This document shows positions 49,101 through 61,100 of a stretch of DNA of 64,000 nt, piece after piece (position 1 is the first letter of the stretch; each line of letters opens with the position of its first letter). Under the pieces are notes generated by a model. The model was not told the origin of the DNA. It did no database searches and was given only the letters and a program-made list of their open reading frames with translations. This stretch comes from Tubulanus polymorphus (taxonomy: Eukaryota > Nemertea > Palaeonemertea > Tubulaniformes > Tubulanidae): the NCBI RefSeq assembly GCF_964204645.1, contig NC_134029.1, positions 21,284,450 to 21,348,449 on the forward strand, in the 5' to 3' direction. Both the position numbers and the translations under genes were made by a program.

Positions 49101-52100
49101 ACCCTCTATACAAACGGCCGGCGATGTTTTCGGATATCTGTGAATTAGACATTTGTTGCGATTGTGCGCGCAACAATTTAAAACTTGTTAAAGTGCCGTT
49201 GAATAAAATGATACATTAACTGAATGTAGTTCTTTATCGGTGTGTTTTGTGTTTTTTTTAACGCAGATCGCACGCCCGTTGTCGGATGGAATTAAAAGTC
49301 GTTCATTAATAGGCGTGGCGTGTTGAGTTGCATTAGATTAAAATGAGTCTGTCCAGCGGCGTTTCCGCCCTCGGGGGTCATGTTTTCGGTAATTAGCGCT
49401 GGGTGGACGGTTTTTCGTCGTTGTGCCCGCTGATTTTGTAAAAACATTTCCACGTATCGAGTAACGGCTTGGCGCTCGTCGCTCGCTTACACGTGTCTCC
49501 TTCCTCGTCGCCATCGGTCTTAAAAATCCGTCGAATCTTCTAGTCGAACTTCGCTGGAAAATACAGAAAAGGCTGACGATTTGATCGAGCGAAATATAAA
49601 AATCATACGTGCGTTAATATTCGTACTAGAAATAGACGAAGAAAACTGAAGTTGAAACTTACGCCGCGCACAAATAACGCATCAGATCTGTGAAGTCAAA
49701 CATCGTATATAAAACGCCTATGAAGATAACATGTATATGTTGCTCAATGCTTGGTATTGTCGACACTCGGCAATGTAATGAAAATAATATGATATGTATT
49801 AAGGTTCAATAAAGTAATTTTGAATTTGAACGAATTGGATCGACCGGCAACAACCAATCGAGCCCCAATATTGATGACGTGGCGCACATCCACCCACACA
49901 CTATCCTAATCGCCATTGAAATCCACCATTGAAAAATACATAAAAATTCTTTAAATAGAAATTAAGAGTCACGCAATTAAATAAAGTTCAAAATATTCAT
50001 GATATTAATTGTTATTTTGAAACGCCAATACTGATGACGTAGTGAACATCCACTCACACAGTACCCCTTAGATAACGCATAGTTGCAGTTCCTATGGTGT
50101 CAAAAATCATCTCTGTCAAATCTTCGAGTTTGTAAAACTGTTTGAAAAACAGTTGGCTTTTTTGTCGAAAAATATGTTTTCGGTTGTGGAAATGAGGCGC
50201 CGATTCTTGACTTCCACTTAATCACCGTCGTCGTTTTCATTCGTTTCGCTGATGAGTTCTAATTGTGATATTTATTTACGGCGCTATATCCCGCGCCAGT
50301 TGCGTTCAATCAGAAACGCGGGGGATGAAAAATTTCTCCCTCTTTCTCGAATGTTTGTTCATGGATTTCAGTCCAATATTGACCCGAGTTAAATTGGAAA
50401 GTATTCGGAGACCGAGCCGTTTCCCATTTCCAGCTGTAATTGTTATTTGTCCTCCTCGGTGAAATTCGCATTGAAAAAATCTGTTTGAATTTCATATCGC
50501 AGTCGAATCGTCTGATTAAACATCGCTGCTGAACTGATTGCAGCTGAAATTTACAAATTCATCATTCATTCGGTCATTACCATGAATAGACCTTCTTCTC
50601 TTACTTGAAGTTGACTTGGACCTTGATAGCCCCGCGATTACACGGAGACGATTTGACCTGGGCCAAATTGGCACTGATCAAGCCCGAGTCAAATTCGGCC
50701 CGTTTCTAGTTAGAGAGCGAGTTCGCACGTATAAAGAGCACTAAGCAATGTTTAAAGCGAAATGAGTCACGAAATTTGGCCCGGACCAAACACTAAACTG
50801 AAACTGAAACTGCGATCACGGCTTATATTGCAAATATCATCGTTACCAGCAGAATTAAGGTTATTTCGCCTTAAAGTTTTTTTTCGCACGTTTTAGGTGA
50901 AATCAATTGAAACTGGATATTTTTAAACTAAAAACTACCGTGGAATTTTATGTCGGCGAGATGATCCTTGCAGGCAACGCCTTCAGATTTTCTGGACCTT
51001 TTACGTAAAATCAACGAAAAATGGCAAAAATCTTTTAAAGGTTAGAATTACCTTGTTAATCAGGAGTGCTCGATAGTGAATATTGAAACCCGAGTTCAAC
51101 TCGCTCGGTGGTGATTCGAGTCTACTGAGGTTTTCGACGAGTGCGATTAGTGTGTGTGTGACTGTTAAATACTGTATGTGTTTGAGGAACTCTCAATCAT
51201 CTGATAAGCCGTACACAAATATTGAACAGCACCTCTCTGTCTTCAGCGCCGGCCACTGACTGATGAAGCATCATTAATTAATGACCTCTCAATCCATCTC
51301 TCTTCCCTGTCTCTCTTTCTGTCTCCAGTTTGCGGTTCGTTTGAATGAATCCGATTTCTCCTTGATGTCGCGTCCCCTCGGTATCGAATAGCCGACTTTA
51401 CGAACGGCACATGCGACCAGCGGATTTCTTGCGTCTCCGTAAAAATGTCTACAGACTTTTAACTTTTTTACAGGCAATTCCAAGAAATAGTCGCCAACTT
51501 CTTTGCAATATATATATATGTCCTTTACATTTTCTATTGTTAATTGTTTTGGTTCGTCTAGTCACAGGGGGTACTGAATACATACAAATATATAGTACCC
51601 GGGAATATCGGATGGTCTAAGCTACTGTTGACCCCCCAATCTTAAAAAACGAGCACCCGTGTTCTTGCATGGCCGGTGTAACGGTGAATTTCTTTCCGTG
51701 GCCTGGTCGTTAGAGAATACTTGCCGCATTACAAATCCCTCGGTTATTGTAAGATTGATGTCGGATTTTCGATTAGTGGAACCTAAGTAACGCAGTCGTT
51801 TTCTTCTTAATGGATCTTCGTTTTGAAAAAACTACTAGGTAGCGATATGGAAATGCATTAGTTCGAGGAGCCATTTACTAGAGCTGCTGCTGCCACCGCC
51901 TTAAGATTCGCTCCGTACAAAATGCATTAATTTGACGCCTTCAGTAGTTTCGTCGAAAAAATTCGCTGGCGAAATAAGACGGGGTAGAGTTATATAGCCG
52001 GGTATAGAGTCAGGAGCGATTACCATGGCGATCATTGTGTCGTTTTTCATCGACTAGATCATTAGCGGACGAAAAATAGTTTGCCGTTTGAAATTCCGAT

Positions 52101-55100
52101 CCTTTGCGCCGAGCCCGGGAATCAAATACATTTGTAGAAAATATAACGCAGCGCGCGCGCGCCGGCGCTAATGGAAATATTAATATTTTGATGGCGAATA
52201 TAATCGCTTACAATCAGGCTTCTATTCATCGGTAGCGGCTAATGGATGTATTTGGGTGGTTCGCACGTGTTTCGGGCGTCTGTGGCGACTTAAAGCAATA
52301 AACGGCGATGTGACGATAATGACGACGACAATTGAATCGTACGGGCGAAAATTCGGCGGATTTTAAGCGATTCTACAATCGACACCCATTATAAGTAAGT
52401 CTCGTCGAGTCTTTGAAATCGTACGCTTTTATTTCGAAATGCTTTTAATATATTTGTTTAGGGTGTGACTTGCAATGGATTTGATCGATCGCGGCATTAT
52501 GCGCGCCGAGTATTTCTGAATTTATGTATTTGTGAAATATTTTATCCACGGTTGTGAATTTGATGTAAAAAAAGAAAAAACAAGAAAAGATCGCCCAGGT
52601 TCATTGTTCCAGATTACGGTTTATACATTTTTCTTTCAAATTTCTCTGGAACTGAAAAGTCATTCGGTGTAGTTTTATCGAATATACAAAATAAAGCCAA
52701 AACTATAAAGGGCTACAATATCTATTTTCAGAAGTTTTTAGCTTTTATTTGCCACAGTTTTTATGTTTACCCCGGCGGCCAGTCCGGACACTTAATTTTA
52801 ACCGAGCTAGGCGATTAAGATTTAGAATCGATACATTTTCTTCAATACCGTTTTGCTCATTTTCTATTTTTCTTTAAGTTTGTGATATTGTTGTGTTTAA
52901 ATCTGGAAGGTCGCTCGCTCCTGTTCCCTGTTTAAATCAAGCTCGAACTGAGCAGATTTGTGTTAGAACATCCCCGTGCCCGGTTCAATTGTGGCTTAGA
53001 CTTTCGACCGATCTAATAGACCTTCATTTTCGCTGAATTCTTGTTTTAGAACTGATTTCAAACACAATTCTCAATTCATCCGTTATTTCATTTTCATCAT
53101 TTCCGACGCGAACAAAAAATGAGTAACCGGTTCTTAACTGAGGCTGAGCGGAGGTCGGTTGCATGTTAGACGACAGTTTGTTAGGAATGTCCACCTGTCA
53201 TCGTAAATATCTTAACAATCACAACCGGCCCTGTGATTACCGGCATTGCCCCCAGGGGGTGCTGGTTAATGAACGTTGATTAAAGGCGCCTGGAGCGTTG
53301 GTCATTACTCCGCCCCCTAGCTGCGGGGTCCGGGGGCCTTGTTGTAATGTTGACCGTTTGACGCACGCTCCACTAGCGAATGATAGACGATTTATCACCA
53401 CTATTTATAAAAGCAGATGATGTTTCGGACGGGCTTTGTGTCGCAGAAGTCGGTTCTATTGTGCGGAGATAGCGATCTTGTGTTTGCGGTGACATTTCTT
53501 ACGTAAAGTCTTGTCCTCCCCAAAAATAATTTATTTCGTCGTTTTCTCATTTCCTTCCGAGCAAAAATTCGGATGCCAGTATTTCCTATAAAATCGGAAT
53601 TAATATAGAAAAAAACATTTTTTGTTAATCAGCTAGGGTTACCAGTGAGTGTGTATATATTTATATTCTTCTTTTCAATCGAAAATTATATCTAAAAATG
53701 TGCGTAAAAATCCGGCGATCGGGCAGTGCTGCCACCAGCTGTGAGAAGCTGGCACTAAAACGAGCATCACGCTGACACAAATCTTAGCTGACACAACTTG
53801 TACATAATATCTTAGCTGAACATATCATAGGTTTATATTCGATACACCTGAAGAGTCTCGTGGTTTCTGAAATTATCTTAATCATGAATCCAATACGCAT
53901 TTCGCTCGGTAGACCAGCACTATACACCAGACGTAAAGAGAATCGGGTGCATTTTTTTTGGTCGTCGACAAATCGCCGGCTTAAACAGGAGGCCCCGAGG
54001 ACAGGAAACCGAAATCTGGCGTAATGTCTCCCGATTTGCGGCGTATTTTTCTCGAGCGAAACTAAAAGCGAAAATGAAAATGGTTGCATGTTTGAAACGC
54101 ATGAGTGACGAGGCCCCGCGGCTAATATCCCGTTTAACGTCGTCATAAACATTGTATCCAGTACAATTAATGTTCCCGAGATGACATCTCGCGACAAATT
54201 ATCGCGACTATTTTGCGGTAATTATCCCGCTAGAAATGCCCGGTTATTGTCGGCGGTGGAGTTATCGTCGCGCGAAGATTGCTGGCTAGTTTCGAAAATG
54301 TCGTCGAGCCCTCGGGGGTTTGTTGCGTGGGTTCCTGCGCGCCTAATCAATCCTTCAACTCCTAATAAACCCGCACCTATAGACTTTTCTTCACATTTCC
54401 ATGCCCTACTCTCGTTCGTTTTCACTGGAAATCGTCAACTGCACAAAGTCACTCCCCTCCATATAACACGCATTAAGAAAAAGTACATATAAAACTTCCG
54501 TTGTTAATTTCTTATCTAATGAATTTCGGGATATGTTCTTGTCGATCCAACCCAGGGGTTCCCATTATTACAATTACCACCAATTTCTCTTATCCATCTC
54601 TTTAACACGTCTAACTCCTCTTCCCACAGTCACTCGGTAGCCCTGGCTATCTCTATACGACGACTCTCTATCTGTATACGACGACTCTTTATCTCTATAC
54701 GACGACTCCCTATCTCTATACGACGACTCTTTATCTCTATACGACGACTCCCTATCTCTATACGACGACTCTTTATCTCTATACGACGACTCCCTATCTC
54801 TATACGACGACTCCCTATCTCTATACGACGACTCTCTTTCTCTATACGACGACTCCCTATCTCTATACAACGACTTTCTATCTCTTTACGACGACTCTCT
54901 ATACGACGACTCTCTCTATACGACGACTCTCTATCTCTATACGACGACTCTCTATCTCTATACGACGACTCTCTATCTCTATACGACGACTCTCTATCTC
55001 TATACGACGACTCTCTATCGCTATACGACGACTCTCTATCGCTATACGAAGACTCTCTATCTCTATACGACGACTCTCTATCTCTATACGACGACTCTCT

Positions 55101-58100
55101 ATCTCTATACGACGACTCTCTATCTCTATACGACGACTCCCTATCTCTATACGACGACTCTCTATCTCTATACGACGACTCTCTATCTCTATACGACGAC
55201 TCGTGGTTCATAGTCCACAAACGGTAATTTTGCGTAGAGCAAAAAAGAGTGCATACAAAATGATGTGATGCTACTAGACTGACACAGAAAACAATGGCTC
55301 TAAGAATATAAAGATGGAGAACGTAGATGTAGAGATGTAAAATATTTCAAACCTTTTCTAATATGTAGTATTTAAGTTTCTTTGAGTTGCTCCTATATGG
55401 AGTTCAAAAGTCGACAAAGTTATAGATATTTTCGTGTTTTTCTGTAATACGATTTCGTGTGCAGGTTTCATGTCAGAAAAAAAGGAACTATGTTCTTCAA
55501 TCTCCTCTCCTGTCTTTATGACATCGGTTCTATGTTTAAACCAAGGTATTTTCAGGGTGGAGTTGTTCCTATTCGATATTTTACGATAGTTGACTTGTGG
55601 GGAATATGATCTCTGCTGTAGTTATTGCCAGTTGAAACTGATAGCGTGCAACTTCGCCGCTTCAGTTTAGCGTCGTTTTCTTTTGAGAATTCCCCGGGTG
55701 AAAGTCAAACATATATTTGCGTCTATATAACGGGGCTATTTTTGAAAATGACACATCGAATTGCCGGGGTGTTTATGCCGGTATATGCGCTCGCGAAATG
55801 AAATCTGATCCGAGTTCACCCGACGTCGCTGTAACGATCACATTAAAAATCGCTGATCAAATAAACCCGATTGATTCTCGACACCGATTCGTGTCCGGTT
55901 ACCTTTCACTATTCGCTATTTCCAATTCGATTTTCTCACATCAGCTCGGTCGCTATCTGTGTAGACGATCTATATAAAAACTGATGTAATTGTGTATAAA
56001 TAACCGATTCTGCAATACTAAACCCGGCACCTAATCGTCTGCTATTACCCTTCTAAACATCTCTACACTCCGTCTCGAATCAGCGAATTTTCTAGATGAT
56101 ATTTCGTGATTTTATTTTCCCTCGTAACTCGTATTTATATATTATTTTTAGCGACTGTTATATGTATTCTGTCACCCCTTTTTTACATGGAGTTTAGTGA
56201 CGTCATCCGTCGTCGTCGGAAGAAAAAACCCGGAATCGATCTGAAACGCGATAAAAATTGTTTCATTGTTTATGTTTACGGGTTCGTTATTAGATTTGAT
56301 CAAATGCGACACAAAAGCCGACGGTTTGCACGCGCGCATACTTCTAAATGCGATCGATCCCGGCGCTTTTCTGATATATATATATACTATCCTGGTACTT
56401 GTGACTTTTATTCGTTGGCCTCCAGCTTATATTCTGAAACGATCAATTCGCCTGTAATAACCGTTCAGAATATTCGCTAAAATTGCCACGTACATCCAAC
56501 ACCGTTTTCAACTATAGCGCAGTTTTCCAGTTTCGACCGCCAAAGGTGTTTAATTCTTTCGAGATTCCTAGTTCGATTATTTGTCGGCGACCTCGTGAAA
56601 TTTGCGGTTTATCGACTGTGATATGTGATATTTTCGATGTTATTTTGAGATATTACCACGATCGATGCTTGATTTTGGGTGTAGGCCTATTTTCTCAGGG
56701 TTGATAAACACAAACAAACAACGCGATTGATTCGTAATTCTTTTCCTGCGATTACTTGCAGGTTTAGATTGGTTTTTTCTGTCTCTCTCGACAGGGATGT
56801 ATAGTAGATTGTTTTTAAAAAAGCCGAACGTATCGCAGAGCTGAGAAATACTGATTTGATTTGTTAGATGCGTAGAGAAATACTGAGGGTTTTACTGTTG
56901 ATTACTGATTGATTTAAACAGAAATATGAACGATATTACTGAAGGTCTTACTATTGATTACTGATTAATTTGAACATTTTCTTTCATTTTTCAGTGAAAT
57001 GTTACTGAAAAAATTAAATTTGTTACTTATAGCACTTTTAAAAGACAGGTTGGCAGCACTGCGTATGCCTGGTTTTCGAGTGAGGCATATTTTGTTTCAC
57101 TGTTACAAATCGCCAATCATTTTGTTGAATTATCATTATTCTAACAGTCAGGTGTCAATTATCTGAAGTTAATGAATTTTTACGTTTTCACCGTGGAGGC
57201 TTCCACAAATTGTGGGTGTTGGCTGCCTGATGATTAAAACGTATAAAACATCTCGCCTATTTTGTTTATAACGCATCTCGCTTATCTGACCTGGAGGCAT
57301 ATCATCATCAGCGCTAAAAAAAACTATTCACCAATCCGATTTGATTCCGTGATTACGAAAAAAGAAATGTTTCGGGTTACATTAAAAAAGACATTTTCAT
57401 TTTCTATAGGTTTGAGTAACGGATCCGGGCGCTTTGTGTGGAAACTTCCGGCACCGCGCCTACGAACGATTTACAATTCCTCCCTCAGCAGGGATTCGAA
57501 CCTGATGGCATCGCGAGACTCAGCCACGGCATGAAACCCTGGGCGAACTTCAGTTAGCGGAGTTAGTCGACTTTATAGTCGTACTAAATGAAACCGAATG
57601 TCAGTTAGTCGAAACTATAGTCTTGAAATGGGACTGAGCCTGATCGCTCTAATACGGGCCTATTTCCAAGATGGCCGACACTATGAAATACTCGTTCGGA
57701 AATTAGTTCCGACTACTATTCGAGACATAGCTTCTAAAAACGAAGTTCGACCCTGTCTGATTTCAGTGTCAGCTATCTTGGAACTGTAAGTCTGGTCTAC
57801 GGCGACCGTGCTCGATATCGTGGTTCACTACTTCCGGCTTAGCAAATAGTCGGCTAACTCCGATAACCGAAGTTCGCCCTGGGTTTCGTGCCTTGGCCGA
57901 GTCTCGCCATCAGGTTCGAATCCCAGCCGAGGGAGGATGGAATTTATTAACGACGAATTCATCTACAGTTTCTCTAATAATTGTCATTAATAACGTTACA
58001 CCGTCAATAATTCAAACACGTCGACTCTATGCATGTTCAACCGCGAACAGATGGCCTCGGTAATTATTCATACGATATGATATACTGTTACAAATAGAAC

Positions 58101-61100
58101 GATTGACCAGTCGGTTCGCCCATGACCGATTGACCAGTTATATCATTAAGGTAATGAGTACCGTTGATTAGTTAGTTTTGTCAGTATCTTATGACTAATT
58201 TAAACCGCGGCCGATGCGCGCAGGGGATATGAGTCGACGGTCTTTGTAAAACAATTAACGTATATGACACTTTAGTCATTAACTCTACACGCGTGGACTC
58301 CTCGACTTCACGCGGAATCGCTCAATTCTGATGTATAACCTGTATTATGAGCTTGAAATCATATGCACCCTATCCTCCCTCGGCGGGCGGGGATTCGAAC
58401 TTCGTGGTATATCGCGACTGTCACCATGCCGTGCGCAGCTGAGTCTAGCGATACCATCGGGTTCGAATCCCTACCAAGGGAGGGCACGGTGAAATTTGCA
58501 TTGCATCCCCGATACATGTGTAAATCTTACGGGCAAACGGTAAATTCTCGATATATGCCATCTAGTGATTAATACACATGTATTAGCCGTATAATTCGCC
58601 TATGATTGAATTCGGGAGAACGAGGTTGATACATTTTAGGCGAATTTGGAGCGAAGACTGATTCGCTGCATAAAATCGCCGATATAACGATCACACGATT
58701 CTCACAATATATGTATTGTTTTCGTAAGTGACACAATGGGCGGATTTGGTAATCGCCGATTGAAAATTAGGCAATGATATCACTCGCGTCTCCTGGCACA
58801 CATGGAAAATTCGGCAGGCAAAAATCGAATCGCCGACTAAATTCGCCTCGTCCGTCGCGGGTTTAGAGGTTGGGCTTCGGAAACACGATTCTCACTCTGT
58901 CGCTCTCGCCACAACTACTGAATTGAACAGTAAGATCGGCTAATGTTTTATACATTTATTCCTCATAAATCATTTATTTCTCGAGTTATCCGGCGACTGT
59001 TCGCAGCAGCAGCGGCAGCCGCAGCCATTCTTCTATAAATGATCAGTCCAATTCTCGGGGTCTTGTCAGCGTCTGTATTTCAGTGTGAGTTGCATTAATT
59101 CCATTTACATTGAACAAAGAATGCTACGCTAGTTAAATCGTCATCGGTTGATTGGCCGGCTGAGATTAGACGAGAATCGAATCGTCGACGAGTCCGTGTT
59201 AATTCTGCAATTGTTTTAGGCGGCGGCGCGGGATGATGGAATGGTTGTCGGTGAGGTCGTCTTAGCGTACGGAGGCTGTTAAACAATTAGGCAGTGTTGA
59301 AATTTCATTAGTTCGCCGCGCGACGACAAATTGTGGGTCCACTTTGATGGTTTCGCGGACGTCGCAAATTGACAAGTCGACGAATTTGCGTCCGATAGAA
59401 TGTCAACTTCCAACCGATGGTGGATAGATTTGATATAGAGCAGCCGGGGTCGAGGGAAGCGAGTGGATGCAGCAAGGGTGGGGGGTATATTCGGCGTCTT
59501 GGAGAATGTTTATCTTTGAGGCATTTTATTTAGCAAATGGATTTATGTTTTATTTTTCATTGTCTGATTAAAAGTTCCCATAATGTTAGTCTTTCGGAGG
59601 ATCGGAATATCCAATAGGCCATTCCTCAAATATACCCACAGCCGGTTCTGGCTGGTTTCTAAATTGTTCAAACGAACTGGACCCGAAATTTCCAAAAGCC
59701 TTCCTTCGACTTGAAAAGAATTATGTAAATTCGACCGATCTGTACTTCACGATTTCCGATTTTGAAATCGAAGCCCCTGTTTCGTTCCAGGCACTGGTGA
59801 GTTTGTAGGAAATACAAATCTCAAATCGAAATTTATCAATCAATAGAATTGATACAAAGGGCCAATTCGCTATTTCGCAATAAGAAAAACCCAGTTCCTC
59901 GAATCCGCATGAGATCATCGATAAGATGACGGTCGTTTGAAATGTGTAAACGTCAATGTCGAGTCGTTTTATTTAGATTGGTGAGATCGGGGCCAATTCG
60001 TATTTTTGCTAAGTTGATTATGTTGAACTGAGTGATTATTCAGTGTATTCATTGTTTAAACTGCGTTCAATCTATCGCTACTCGTTCATACGATACTGAT
60101 CAAATTTCATTAGCAAATTTGCGCAGAAAGTTTAAAACGCATCAATCTCGTCGATGCTTCAGACTTTCGGTGAAGTCAATCTTCATTCATCTTCGAAGAC
60201 CAGGTTTTCAGCGAGGATATATCTATTCCGTCATTTCCACTGTCCGATTCTCGTCGCTCTATCAAATGAACATTACCCCGGAACATTCCCAATTATACGC
60301 TTTATCTTAAAACCCTTTTAAAATATAGCGCCGGGTTGAGGTCAACTCGTCAACGGAAGCGTCGGGTGCGCAATTTCGGTAGATGGTTGTTGGTTTACAG
60401 GACGACTTGACTCATGCTGTTGCTGCGGGACGTGAAGAGTCTCAGTATTTCTTCACGGTATCCATTATCGTCGGGCAGGTTTTTGAGTATGCTTGACTGA
60501 ATATCTGTTGTTGACGGACGTGTCAACACTAACTGTCGCCGCGCAGTATAAACTCGTGTCTATCAGTATAGCCGGGCTTTTTTTCTCTCTGTTTTTCGCT
60601 TTCTGCATCTCGTCTGCGCTGCTGGAACTGTCGAAGAGAGCTTTTAGCGAAGGATGTGGCGCATCGATCCAGTATTAAGTGTTCCATTAAAAATCCAATA
60701 GTTGCCAAACATGGAGTCGTTGCCGCCGTCGCTACTGCAGCGCGTCGTGTGCGAAGTTTGTTCCGTCTGACTTTCAGCTGATCGTCAGTCGATCGCAATA
60801 CTTCAATTCATCGATGTTTATCGAGGTTCGAGCCCGCGGTGGTTTTTAGCTTCCGGCACACCCCGATACCCGCCTGGTGTTGATATTAGCGGTTAGTATG
60901 ATTCGTTAAAACGCGTTCCCTCGCAAGTCATGATCCATTTACTATCTTCCCTCGCATGTCATGGTCCATGTATAACTCCCTTCCCTCGCAAGTCCTGGTC
61001 CAAGTACTCCCTTCCCTCGCAAGTCATGGTCCATGTACTCCCTTCCCTCTCAAGACCTGGTCCATGTACTCCCTTCCCTTGTAAGTCTTCATCGATGTAC

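Noticed and set aside
53784-54197. 137-aa minus-strand ORF
   Set aside because: No recognisable motif and mixed low-complexity composition; chance ORF in a long intron.
54643-55202. CRISPR-like array
   Set aside because: Units are contiguous with no spacers, and the genome is animal.
54574-55220. 98- and 196-aa minus-strand ORFs with RDRESSY repeats
   Set aside because: 21-bp unit repeat, a multiple of three, keeps frames open. No start context, no family, inside SCAPER intron 27.
56106-56480. 124-aa ORF with hydrophobic N terminus
   Set aside because: No family resemblance, no splice signals, inside SCAPER intron 27. A hydrophobic start in AT-rich DNA is expected by chance.
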